Assembly: GCF_000242635.2 (NCBI RefSeq) | Contig: NC_017770.1 | Coordinates: forward strand, 620,001-684,000 | Length of the DNA: 64,000 nt | From: Solitalea canadensis DSM 3403 | GTDB lineage: Bacteria; Bacteroidota; Bacteroidia; Sphingobacteriales; Sphingobacteriaceae | Reading direction: 5' to 3' | Shown: one piece after another, positions 8,510 through 17,400 of the stretch | Layout: every line of letters begins with the position of its first letter | How positions within the stretch are numbered: position 1 is the first letter of the stretch | Notes under the pieces: model-generated | The model's database searches: none | Told to the model about the DNA's origin: nothing | Seen by the model: only the letters and a program-made list of their open reading frames with translations | Translations under genes and position numbers: made by a program

Positions 8510-9862
8510 TTAGTTCTGTAGATCTTCCGCTGTTATTAGTTCATGCGTAGGTTCAATTGTTTTTTGAGGAAATGGCATAAGCAATAAAATGATGGCAATA
8601 ACACCTAAGCCAATCATTAGTCCTACACCGGCAAAAGTAAACAGTTCGATGTAAGGAGTTACCGATTCCATTAGTTGAGTATAGTGCATTTTGGGTTGCT
8701 CGATTGTTAAGTATCCTTTTACCCATCCAGCAATAATTAAGGCTACCCAAAATATTCCAAGAAAATATTGGTTGGCTTTATGAGTAATATTAATAATCCG
8801 CTTGTATTTAAGCTGTTGTAAATCTGCTCGTAAAATATAACTGATCGCACCCAATAATATAAATGTGTTAATCCCAATGGTAGTACCCATTGCATGTGCA
8901 ACAGTAATATGCGTTCCGTGCGAATAACGATTGAAAGCTGGAATGCTCATTAATAATGCTAAAATTAGGTTTGCAGCTACCCAAAACTCTGCAGCTGTTA
9001 GAAAACGGTAACTAACCAAATGACGTAATTTTTTGGCGGTGTCTAAGGTTTTACGAAAATCCCTAATGATCTTTAATAAGAAAAGCCATTCTGTCATACT
9101 TACAGCATAGGCAACGTGCCGCATCCAATTAGTATTTGGTAAATTATAAATATGATGCCCCCAGTTAAACATCAGGTTAAAGAGTCCAAGGAAATAAAAA
9201 AAGTAGGTTTGGCGTGAATGCAACATTTTTCGGTCTCCACTTATTTTATACATCATAAAGAAGGATAAACCGTATATCATCTGATTCCAAGCGCCAACCA
9301 TTGAACCATTTGCTTTCCATTGTACCGTTATTTCACGGCGAAATGATTCTCTGAACCAAGGGATTTGCCACGCATTTTGTTCTAAGAAGGTGAATAGGAA
9401 GAATAATAGTCCTGTCATCCACATCCATTCATAGGCTGGTGTTGATTTGTTAAGAGGAGTGAAAAGCGAATAAATTAAAAATATCCAGGCCGCTAACAGC
9501 GGAAGATTTAAATACGGAGGAAATTCCCAATATTCTCTACCTCCGAATTGGTTTAGACCATAATGTATAAATACAGCAATAATAGTGAATACCCATAAGT
9601 ACATAAAAGCTTTATTCCATCCCTTTTTTTCATTTAGAGAAGGGTTGCTTTCGTATTGAAGATAGCTAACGCAGCAAGCAGCGGCGCCTATAATCCAGAA
9701 AAGGGCTGCCGATGTATGTACTGGTCGCAGTAACTGAAATGGTAAAAAATGATTAAACAGATTGGGAAATAAATAGGCACAAGCTGCCAGCAGACCCGCA
9801 ATCAGGGTTACTAACAGAAGGACTAATGAAAAACGTATAGTGAATCGTTGTAAAGCAAACAT
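8510..9862 (-). CDS. NorB-like haem-copper oxidase superfamily subunit with altered active site
   Basis: 450 residues and about 12 membrane helices, the length of NorB of cytochrome-c-type NO reductase. Gapless matching by eye to the remembered Paracoccus NorB aligns H49 with the low-spin haem ligand, H236-H237 with two FeB histidines and H323 with the haem b3 ligand. The third FeB histidine is N185, the two catalytic-site glutamates are V189 and N193, and the second low-spin haem ligand is M325. The gene is 3 nt after norC, so it is a two-gene operon. Automated pipelines may call it cbb3 oxidase subunit I, but the NorC partner and the helix motifs fit the NOR branch better. Whether it reduces NO, dismutates it, or does something else cannot be decided from sequence. 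Confidence 0.75.
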   Translation of the reverse strand: MFALQRFTIRFSLVLLLVTLIAGLLAACAYLFPNLFNHFLPFQLLRPVHTSAALFWIIGAAACCVSYLQYESNPSLNEKKGWNKAFMYLWVFTIIAVFIHYGLNQFGGREYWEFPPYLNLPLLAAWIFLIYSLFTPLNKSTPAYEWMWMTGLLFFLFTFLEQNAWQIPWFRESFRREITVQWKANGSMVGAWNQMIYGLSFFMMYKISGDRKMLHSRQTYFFYFLGLFNLMFNWGHHIYNLPNTNWMRHVAYAVSMTEWLFLLKIIRDFRKTLDTAKKLRHLVSYRFLTAAEFWVAANLILALLMSIPAFNRYSHGTHITVAHAMGTTIGINTFILLGAISYILRADLQQLKYKRIINITHKANQYFLGIFWVALIIAGWVKGYLTIEQPKMHYTQLMESVTPYIELFTFAGVGLMIGLGVIAIILLLMPFPQKTIEPTHELITAEDLQN

Positions 9863-9865
9863 GGT

Positions 9866-10270
9866 TTAGTTGTTGATTATATAGGTTCCGGTCCAGTGTA
9901 CCTGGTCTGCCGAAACATGGTTTTTTCCACTTTTATCTACCCATTGCAGAAATGCAATGATTTCATCGGTTTCAGTATCTGATAAATGAAAATCGGGCAT
10001 CTTGGCTGATCCGCTTTTTATGAAAGCTTTCATATAATAATAGCCTTTGGTTGAATCGGACGCAATGTTGGTTAGATCGGGGCCCATATAGCCTCCGAGG
10101 CCATATAGTTGATGACAGGTATGACAATTATTTGCTTGCCATAAGTGCCATCCTTTAATTGCCTTTTCGGAAGGTGGAATATTGTTTGGTTGTGAATCAC
10201 TTTTAAAATACACAATTACGGTATATATCATGAACATACCTGCCAGTGAAAGCCATACTTTTAATACCAT
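9866..10270 (-). CDS. norC: NorC-like membrane-anchored cytochrome c
   Basis: 134 residues: one N-terminal membrane anchor (about residues 3-23) and one c-type haem domain. The haem motif CHTCH is followed by QLYGLGGYMGPDLTN, the pattern seen in NorC, and a KMPDF methionine ligand lies downstream. It would deliver electrons to the adjacent NorB-like subunit from the periplasmic side. A perfect palindrome lies 51-68 nt upstream of the start and could be the binding site of a CRP/FNR-type regulator. No norQ, norD or nosZ is present in the window. Confidence 0.8.
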   Translation of the reverse strand: MVLKVWLSLAGMFMIYTVIVYFKSDSQPNNIPPSEKAIKGWHLWQANNCHTCHQLYGLGGYMGPDLTNIASDSTKGYYYMKAFIKSGSAKMPDFHLSDTETDEIIAFLQWVDKSGKNHVSADQVHWTGTYIINN

Positions 10271-10320
10271 TTAACGTTATTTGGTTGAGGCACGAAAATA
10301 ATAGGCTGATTTTTTTTAGA

Positions 10321-10338
10321 ATATGACAGATGTCATAT
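10321..10338. promoter_or_regulatory. palindromic operator upstream of the norCB-like operon
   Basis: The 18-nt site ATATGACAGATGTCATAT has 8-bp perfect half-sites. Its core TGAC-N4-GTCA has the half-site spacing of CRP/FNR-superfamily boxes. It is centred about 43 nt upstream of a transcript start predicted from TATTTTCG (10293-10300, minus strand), the position of a class II activator. The regulator itself is not in the window. Confidence 0.6.
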
Positions 10339-10405
10339 AGTATATAGAAATAATAGATATTCGATGGTTAAGAATTGATCTGAAGGAGCGGGGTGTAAAG
10401 GATAA

Positions 10406-10438
10406 TCTCCTATGCTTAGATATTATAAGCATAGGAGA
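10406..10438 (-). terminator. hairpin after the cytochrome c lipoprotein gene
   Basis: Perfect 13-bp inverted repeat (TCTCCTATGCTTA and complement) around a 7-nt loop, just past the stop codon of the 10445-11026 gene. The downstream U-run on the minus strand is weak, so termination may be partial. Confidence 0.6.
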
Positions 10439-10444
10439 AATGTA

Positions 10445-11026
10445 TTAAAGCTCTGCTAGATTTTTTGCTGCAGGAACAACATTTTCAACAGGTTTTACTG
10501 TTTGGAGATAGGCAAAAATTGATTTAAGGTCAGTGTCGTTAAGTTGAGCATAAGACTGCCAAGGCATTGGTGGCAACAAAGGACGACCGTTCTCTAACCC
10601 TTTGTTTTTGCCCGTTCTGATACATTTAATAAACTGTTCTTCAGACCATTGTCCAATACCGGTTGCATCTGATGTAATATTAGCCGAATAACTAACACCC
10701 CATGGTCCGATTAAAGCAGTTCCCTGATAATTAAACAAAGCATAATTTTTGACTATTGATTTGTCAAATTTCATTATTGTTTCATTTGCCGGATGGCCGG
10801 ATAATAAACGTTCGGAATCTAGTTCAGGACCGTTGGCGCCAAATTTTTTCGGGGAATGGCAGTCATTGCATCCCATCGCAACAACTAAATATTTACCTCT
10901 ATTAATTAAACTGTCTTTTGTAATAACCGCTGATGTTTCAGTTTTTGCATCAGATGGTTTACAGGCAGAAAAATAGCCTAAAGATAATAGTCCCAAAAGG
11001 CCAATGTAGATAAGTGTTTTTTTCAT
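10445..11026 (-). CDS. cytochrome c lipoprotein
   Basis: 193 residues. The signal peptide ends in a lipobox with cysteine C22 (GYFSAC), followed by a single class I c-type haem domain with CNDCH at residues 53-57 and a possible methionine ligand in LPPMPW. Long loops between them are typical of diheme-like gluconate dehydrogenase cytochromes, but only one haem site is visible. It is probably a periplasm-facing electron carrier attached to a membrane. It is separated from norC by a hairpin, so it is likely a separate transcript, though the clustering suggests a shared respiratory context. Confidence 0.8.
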   Translation of the reverse strand: MKKTLIYIGLLGLLSLGYFSACKPSDAKTETSAVITKDSLINRGKYLVVAMGCNDCHSPKKFGANGPELDSERLLSGHPANETIMKFDKSIVKNYALFNYQGTALIGPWGVSYSANITSDATGIGQWSEEQFIKCIRTGKNKGLENGRPLLPPMPWQSYAQLNDTDLKSIFAYLQTVKPVENVVPAAKNLAEL

Positions 11027-11139
11027 TGTGAAAGTAGTAGTTTATGGATTTATTTACTCTAAACTAATTACTTTAACTAATTATTTATTAAGTATTTATA
11101 CTTTATTTTTTAAGGTGATGAAATAGGTGGTGTTATGTA

Positions 11140-11173
11140 AAAATAAAGACCACTATTTAGTGGTCTTTATTTT
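11140..11173 (-). terminator. terminator of the OmpA-like lipoprotein gene
   Basis: Perfect 16-bp stem (AAAATAAAGACCACTA and complement) with a 2-nt axis; the minus strand runs into T-rich sequence immediately after the stop codon region. Strong intrinsic terminator geometry. Confidence 0.85.
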
Positions 11174-11179
11174 GTGTTT

Positions 11180-12028
11180 TTATTTTTTAGGAGTTTCCAA
11201 TAATTTGAAGAATTGGTCTAACTGAGGAAGAATCACAATTCTTGTGCGGCGATTAGCTGCTCTACCTTCGGCGGTGGTATTATCGGCAATTGGAATAAAT
11301 TCACTTCTTCCTGATGCTGCCATGCGAGCAGGAGGAATTCCATAATCATTTTGAAGCACTCTTATAACAGATGTTGCTCTTTTAACACTCAAGTCCCAAT
11401 TATCCTGAATACAATTGTTTTTTATTGGGTTAGTGTCAGTATGTCCTTCAACCATAAACTCAATCGCAGGTTGATTTATTAATACTTTAGCAACTTTACC
11501 TAATACAACTTTTGCCTGGTTGGTAATAGTGTAACTACCACTGTTAAACAAAAGCTTATCAGAAATATCGATGTAAACCACACCTTTATCTACTTTTATG
11601 TTGATGTCTTTATCGTTTAAATCTCCTACAGCACCTTTTAAGTTCATCACTAATGCCATATTCAAGGAGTCTTTACGGGCAATTGATTTTTGCAGATCTT
11701 GTATGTAAGCGTCTTTTGCGCCGATATTTTCCATTGATTTTTTGATACTCTCAGCTTGCGATGCAGAAATTACCGACATGTCTTGCAGTTGTTTCAAGGC
11801 CGCGGTATTATTTTCTTTTAAATAGGAAAGTTGTTGATTAAGATTCTCAATTTGAGAGTTAGCTTTACTTAACTGACCTTCGCAATCTTGTTGTTTTACC
11901 TGCAGTTGTTGATATTGGGTTGCAAGGTCATCTTTTTCTGCTTTTACGAATTTTAACTTTTTAGAACTCACACATGAGAATAAAAACGGAGTACATAATA
12001 TGGCTAGCGCCATAGGTATTTTTCTCAT
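11180..12028 (-). CDS. OmpA-family lipoprotein with coiled coil
   Basis: 282 residues. Lipobox FLFSC places the lipid cysteine at C19. A glutamine/asparagine/leucine-rich coiled coil spans about residues 30-115, and the OmpA/MotB peptidoglycan-binding domain spans about 155-275, with the signature VEGHTDTNP, a conserved NWDLSVKRA helix and the AASGRSEF turn. The predicted job is tethering the outer membrane to peptidoglycan with the coiled coil spanning the gap. It is monocistronic, with a strong terminator downstream. Confidence 0.88.
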   Translation of the reverse strand: MRKIPMALAILCTPFLFSCVSSKKLKFVKAEKDDLATQYQQLQVKQQDCEGQLSKANSQIENLNQQLSYLKENNTAALKQLQDMSVISASQAESIKKSMENIGAKDAYIQDLQKSIARKDSLNMALVMNLKGAVGDLNDKDINIKVDKGVVYIDISDKLLFNSGSYTITNQAKVVLGKVAKVLINQPAIEFMVEGHTDTNPIKNNCIQDNWDLSVKRATSVIRVLQNDYGIPPARMAASGRSEFIPIADNTTAEGRAANRRTRIVILPQLDQFFKLLETPKK

Positions 12029-12131
12029 AACTAATTTATTTAATGAAAGGATAATTTTCTATCGAAATGATAGAATTGCAACTATAATACCAATGATAAT
12101 TATCACTATACTGTATTTAGGATTATAACGT

Positions 12132-12161
12132 AAAAGCAACCGTTTTAATTATGGTTGTTTT
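12132..12161 (-). terminator. probable terminator of the radical SAM gene
   Basis: CAACC and GGTTG arms with flanking A and T runs enclose a loop of about 11 nt. It lies about 40 nt past the stop codon of the 12198-13745 gene and is followed by T-rich sequence on the minus strand. The stem is short. Confidence 0.45.
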
Positions 12162-12197
12162 ATGCGATAGGAAAGCTGGATAGAGATCTGAGTTCTG

Positions 12198-13745
12198 TTA
12201 ACTCAATTGATTTACTTGCTGGGAAGTTTTGTGAAGATAGATATTGGGGTTATGATTAATTGAGCCGGCGGGTAACCACTCCCACCACTCACCCAGATCC
12301 TTTTTAATAATATTAATGTAAAATTGGGGAAGTACAGTGGTTTCTCCTTCAAAATATTGTCTGAAAGGCTTGTTTTCGATCAGGTTTTTTCTAACCTCGC
12401 GATAAAACCGCAAACGACCCCAACCCTCAGAAGATATTGCTCTCATTAAATTCATCCACTTCGACGTAAAGCTTGGTGTAGCTTTAATTCTTCTGTAAAT
12501 TGCTTTTTTTGAAAATGAGTACTCCGTTAAGTCTATTACCTTGTTATAAAAATCGATCCACTCATAGTTTTTGGGTTTAACATTCATAGCCAAATGATTG
12601 TTCAAGAAATGGAATGGGAACGGTAATACCCTGTTAGTTTTTTGATATTCAAGATTCAAAGGCGCTGATTCTCCAAATGCAGATAATAACGAATAACCTG
12701 GAAATGCAGCTGGAGAAAGGTCTACAAATCGCTTAGTGAGTTCAAAAGGTTCATTTCCTTCATCACTGTCGAGTCCTAATACAAAATTGGCTTGTAAATA
12801 GGGGATATAGCGAAATATCATGTTAACATGTGCTGATATTTTCAGGAGCTTTTCTTCTCCGCAATTATGCGAGGTTCTGGATTTATTACCTAATTCATAC
12901 CATGATTCAATACCGGGCAGCATTGCATTGAATCCATTTTGCTGCATCACTTTTAGATGATCTTCTGTAAGAATAGAAAGACTACTTTCAGCAATAAACT
13001 CGAAACTTTTGGGAGGTGCAACAGAAGCTATTGCATCCATGTAGCTCTCAAACCTAACCCCAAAATTGGGATCATGCCAAACGATTAATGGTTTTTTGAA
13101 TTTTGTGAGTAAGAAACGTAAGTCATTTTTTAGTGTTTCAAAATCAAGGGCCTGATAGGGAACGGTTGCATCAATACAGAATGGGCAGGTGTATGGACAA
13201 CCTACACTGCCTATCATGGGTACAATTTTAAGAAACGGTGCTTTTTTTAATGTAGATTCGATAAAACGCCAACGCTCTACCACTCCAGGTAGGCTAGCTG
13301 GTTGGTTCGCTTCCGAAAGATATTTGCCTAGCGGACGTTGTGGGGTACAATTATTTAGAATTTGAACAATTGTAGATTTGTGGGTAAATCCAGTTACATA
13401 ATCAAAATATTTACAAGCATCATCCGGATAAGAACGCGAGTGTGGCCCACCTAATACGGTAACAATACCTTGGTTTCGGAAATAATTACTGAGCGCATAG
13501 GATAAAAGGGCTGCCTGGGTAAATGCACAGATAAATATTAGGTCCATGCCTTGTGGTAACTCTTTCCGCAAATCTTCGGTACCCGTATAACAAATTAATT
13601 TTACATCGTGCCCTTCCTGCTCACACCATGTTGCAACCACTTGAGGCATAATGCTCGCCATATTGGCATGCATTATTCTGGCCCATAACGTATTATTAGG
13701 TCCTTTACTAACCAAATCGATAACTCCAATCTTGAGCTTTGACAT
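12198..13745 (-). CDS. B12-binding-domain radical SAM protein
   Basis: 515 residues. The N-terminal 130 residues form a Rossmann-like cobalamin-binding domain, with VTVLGGPHSRSYPDD near residues 95-109. The radical SAM cluster motif CPYTCPFC (cysteines 183, 187, 190) and a TIM-barrel-like region follow, then about 170 C-terminal residues of unfamiliar sequence. Family members methylate or rearrange unactivated carbons using SAM and often cobalamin. The N-domain lacks an obvious DxHxxG cobalamin-ligand motif, so it may bind base-off cobalamin. No substrate pathway is adjacent, so the reaction is unknown. The gene is monocistronic. Confidence 0.82.
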   Translation of the reverse strand: MSKLKIGVIDLVSKGPNNTLWARIMHANMASIMPQVVATWCEQEGHDVKLICYTGTEDLRKELPQGMDLIFICAFTQAALLSYALSNYFRNQGIVTVLGGPHSRSYPDDACKYFDYVTGFTHKSTIVQILNNCTPQRPLGKYLSEANQPASLPGVVERWRFIESTLKKAPFLKIVPMIGSVGCPYTCPFCIDATVPYQALDFETLKNDLRFLLTKFKKPLIVWHDPNFGVRFESYMDAIASVAPPKSFEFIAESSLSILTEDHLKVMQQNGFNAMLPGIESWYELGNKSRTSHNCGEEKLLKISAHVNMIFRYIPYLQANFVLGLDSDEGNEPFELTKRFVDLSPAAFPGYSLLSAFGESAPLNLEYQKTNRVLPFPFHFLNNHLAMNVKPKNYEWIDFYNKVIDLTEYSFSKKAIYRRIKATPSFTSKWMNLMRAISSEGWGRLRFYREVRKNLIENKPFRQYFEGETTVLPQFYINIIKKDLGEWWEWLPAGSINHNPNIYLHKTSQQVNQLS

Positions 13746-13975
13746 TTATGGGTCGAATTTGTTTCCTGAAACTCTTAAAACTTGATATGTCAAGGTCTTT
13801 AAAAGGAATCAAGAAATGATTGAAAAGTACTTGTGTATTAAGTTACTGTTTTTTAGGTATATATCATATAGATGGAAGTTAGGAAAAGGAGAATAAATAA
13901 CTGATAGTTAATGCGATCAGTTTATTACCAGGGAGGTAAAATGAAGTAGGTACCTTGCAGGATGTCTTTTAAAAG

Positions 13976-14010
13976 CTGCTCTCCCTTCATCTCTTCTGAA
14001 GGGAGAGCAG
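13976..14010 (-). terminator. hairpin downstream of the AHSA1-like remnant
   Basis: Perfect 13-bp stem CTGCTCTCCCTTC and complement around a 9-nt loop, followed on the minus strand by CTTTTAAAA. It is the relic terminator of the pseudogene, 5 nt past its stop codon. Confidence 0.75.
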
Positions 14011-14015
14011 ATTTC

Positions 14016-14237
14016 TTATCGTTCCATAATGGCCTTAATTCCTGCAAGAAACTCTGCCATGCCATCTTTGGAATGATTATATCCATCTTCACTTCCAAAA
14101 CCTTTCTGAGTCCAGGTAAATAAAGTTTTTTGGGCGTTAACCGGATTAATTGTGTAAGTAATTAATGAATAATTTTCAGGTTTATCCTCCAGTCCAGAAA
14201 ATCCGCTCCAGATAGTAATGTTAGGTTCTTGTATAGG
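14016..14237 (-). pseudogene. 3' remnant of an SRPBCC/AHSA1-domain gene
   Basis: Reading the minus strand gives 73 codons ending in TAA that translate as a typical C-terminal half of an AHSA1-like (activator of Hsp90 ATPase homologue, START/SRPBCC fold) protein. Characteristic pieces are SGLEDKPENYSLITYTI, LFTWTQKGF and DGMAEFLAGIKAIMER. An in-frame TAG lies just upstream (14238-14240) and sequence beyond it is AT-rich and non-coding, so the 5' half of about 75 codons is gone. No start codon or promoter is visible. The retained reading frame and intact terminator suggest recent decay by deletion. Confidence 0.75.
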
Positions 14238-14359
14238 CTAGAAAAATAAATATTAATACAACAAATATAATTTCCGTAAGTATTTGAAGCCTATTTACTT
14301 TTCCACAACCTGAAGTAGAGTGTTTTATCAACATATTCTGAACAATTCCGGCTTTTAGT

Positions 14360-14367
14360 TACCTTTG
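14360..14367 (+). promoter_or_regulatory. -7 element TACCTTTG for dnaE
   Basis: Exact TAnnTTTG match 125 nt upstream of the dnaE start. The resulting leader of about 120 nt is long for this genome and contains the nested hairpin at 14390-14476. Confidence 0.5.
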
Positions 14368-14389
14368 AAATTCCTTTAATTGTTATTAG

Positions 14390-14476
14390 TTAATGGCTCA
14401 TAGATAATCGTTTGTATAGAATAACGGCCTGTTATTCAGATTCTCAGAAGTCTACGAGTCATCAGCCATAAATTAC
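14390..14476 (+). repeat. nested hairpin with heptamer units in the dnaE leader
   Basis: The right arm reads on the minus strand as successive 7-mers ATGGCTG, ATGACTC, GTAGACT and TCTGAGA; the left arm holds ATGGCTC followed by ATAGATA. ATGGCT(C/G)AT pairs across the arms. Inside is a perfect hairpin GAATAAC-ggcct-GTTATTC (14419-14437). The architecture matches the other heptamer spacers, though more degenerate. Confidence 0.5.
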
Positions 14477-14491
14477 TTGGTTAATTAAATT

Positions 14492-17400
14492 ATGCCTGAA
14501 TTTTCGCACTTACACGTACATACTCAATTTTCGCTGCTCGATGGAGCTGCCGATATTTCTAAGCTCTATAAAAAAGCGGCTAATGATGGCATGCGCGCTC
14601 TTGCTATTACTGATCACGGTAATATGTTCGGTGTGTTTAAGTTTGTTGCAGAAGCCGGGAAATTTGATAATAAGGTAAAACCAATCGTTGGCTGTGAATT
14701 TTACGTGGTTGCAGATCGTCATGAGAAGAAGTTTACCAAAGAAAAAAAGGACAAACGTTATCATCAGTTATTCTTAGCAAAAAATGCTCAAGGGTACAAA
14801 AACCTTACTAAACTGTGTTCTTATGGTTTTATGGAAGGTTTATATAGCAAATGGCCTCGTATTGATAAAGAACTGGTTTTACAATATCATGAAGGCCTTA
14901 TTGCCACAACTTGTTGTATTGGAGCCTCGGTCCCTCAAGCTATTTTGAATGAAGGGGAAGAAGCCGGAGAGAAAGAATTTAAATGGTGGCTGGATGTTTT
15001 TGGAGAAGATTATTACATTGAATTGCAACGACATAATTTGCCGGAACAAGAAAAAGTGAATGAGGTTTTGCTTCGTTTCGCTAAAAAATACAATGTAAAA
15101 ATTATTGCATCTAATGATTCGCACTATGTAGATCAAGCCGATGCCAATGCCCACGATATTTTGTTGTGTATTAACACGGGTGATATTCAGGCAACGCCAA
15201 TTGCAACGGATGAAGAGGGTGGTAAGGGGTATCGCTTTGGTTTCCCTAATGATCAGTTCTTCTTTAAAACGCAGGCCGAAATGAATGCACTTTTTAGTGA
15301 TATTCCTGAAGCCATTGATAATACCAATGAAATTGTTGATAAGGTAGACCTGCTAAAATTAAAGCAGGATATTTTATTACCAAACTTCCCGATCCCGCCA
15401 GGATTTGTGGATCAAATGCAGTATTTGGAACATATAACTTGGGAAGGTGCAAGAGCACGTTATGGTGATACACTTGATGCAGATAAGGAAGAGCGTATCA
15501 ACTTTGAGTTGCACACCATCCGTACGATGGGTTTTGCCGGATATTTCCTTATTGTATCAGATTTCATCAAGGCAGGTCGTGATATGGGCGTATTTATTGG
15601 TCCTGGTCGTGGTTCTGCAGCAGGATCTGCGGTTGCCTATTGTATCGGCATTACCAATATCGACCCCATTAAATATAATCTCCTGTTTGAGCGTTTCCTG
15701 AATCCAGATCGTAAGTCGATGCCCGATATTGATACGGACTTTGATGATGAAGGCCGTCAGCGGGTAATTGATTATGTGGTTGATAAATATGGCAAAAACC
15801 AGGTAGCTCAGATTATTACCTATGGCTCAATGGCCGCTAAAATGAGTATAAAGGATGTGGCTCGGGCACTCGACCTGCCGCTTCCCGACTCAAACGCAAT
15901 GGCTAAGTTGGTGCCTGATAAACCGGGTATTTCACTAGATAGGGTCATGAATGCGCCTTTGGATGGTGATAAATCACTAAAAGATAAAGAAGGCCTTGGT
16001 CCTGAAGATTTAGAAAACGTAAAACAACTTCGTGAAATTCGAGAAGGAAGTGATTTACGTTCAAAAGTAATTAAGGAGGCTTTAATTCTTGAAGGATCTA
16101 TTCGTGGTACAGGTATTCACGCTGCAGGTATTATCATTGCTCCAGAGGACCTTACCAATATTGTTCCTGTAGCCGTAGCTAAGGATTCTGATCTGTTGGT
16201 TACTCAGTATGAAGGAAAAGTAATTGAAGATGCTGGTGTAATTAAAATGGACTTTTTGGGTTTAAAAACCCTTACCATTATACGCGATGCATTAAAAATG
16301 ATCAAAGAGAATCATGGGGTTGAAATTGATATTGATTATATCCCATTGACGGATGAGAAGACCTTTGAATTGTATCAACGCGGTGAAACAAACGGTACGT
16401 TCCAGTTTGAGAGTCCGGGTATGCAGAAGTACCTGAAAGATCTGGTACCTGACAAATTCGAAGACTTGATTGCCATGAACGCCCTTTATCGTCCCGGACC
16501 TATTGAGTATATCCCTGACTTTATTGAACGTAAACACGGTCGTAAAGCCGTTGAATACGATTTGGCCGACATGGAAGAGTATCTTTTTGATACCTATGGT
16601 ATTACCGTATATCAGGAGCAGGTGATGTTGCTTTCGCAGAAGCTAGCCAATTTTACAAAAGGTGATGCGGATGTGCTTCGTAAAGCAATGGGTAAGAAAG
16701 ACCGTAAAACACTTGATAAACTAAAACCTCAGTTTATTGAAAATGCTAAGTTAAAAGGTCATGATGCCAAAGTATTAGAAAAGGTATGGACCGACTGGGA
16801 AGCATTTGCATCGTACGCATTTAACAAATCGCACTCTACTTGTTATGCATTTGTGGCTTATCAAACGGCCTATTTGAAAGCCCATTATCCGGCTGAGTAC
16901 ATGGCCTCGGTATTAACACATACCAAAGGGCAGATCGATAAAATTACTTTCTTTATGGAAGAATGTAAGCGTATCGGAGTACCTGTATTAGGTCCGGATG
17001 TAAATGAAAGCGATCTCCACTTTACTGCTACTAAAAAAGGTCAGATTCGCTTCGGACTTTCTGGTATTAAAGGATTAGGAGAGGCTGCTATAGAAAGCTT
17101 GGTAACCGAAAGAAAGGAAAATGGACCTTATGAATCAGTTTATGATTTTGCTCGCAGGGTAAACCTTCGTTCAGTAAATAAAAAATCATGGGAGAACCTT
17201 GTTTATTCAGGTGCTTTTGATTGTTATGATGAATATCATCGTGCTCGCTATTTTGGTGTTAACCTGGCTGATCGTTTAAACGGTATTGAACGTTTAGTAA
17301 AATATGGTAACGATTTTGTAAGTAATAAAAATAGTGCTCAAAACTCGTTGTTTGGAGGAACAGCAGATGCGCATGTTCCAGAACCACCAATGCCTGAATC

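Larger units (their letters stand above)
13746..14491. other. 746-bp region with a gene remnant and the dnaE leader
   Basis: 13746-13975 shows no gene. 13976-14010 is a terminator-type hairpin, 14016-14237 is the 3' end of a decayed AHSA1-like gene on the minus strand, 14241-14359 is AT-rich without features, 14360-14367 is the dnaE promoter element, and 14390-14476 is a nested hairpin made partly of heptamer-like units in the dnaE leader. Confidence 0.7.

Noticed and set aside
8510-9862. Annotation as cbb3-type oxidase subunit I
   Set aside because: The gene pairs with a NorC-type cytochrome, lacks CcoO/CcoP partners, and its helix signatures align to NorB; the label would hide the active-site changes.
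12094-12105. Fur-box-like palindrome TGATAATTATCA upstream of the OmpA-like lipoprotein gene
   Set aside because: It resembles half of a Fur site, but is only 12 nt and AT-rich with no iron-related gene downstream; expected by chance at this base composition.
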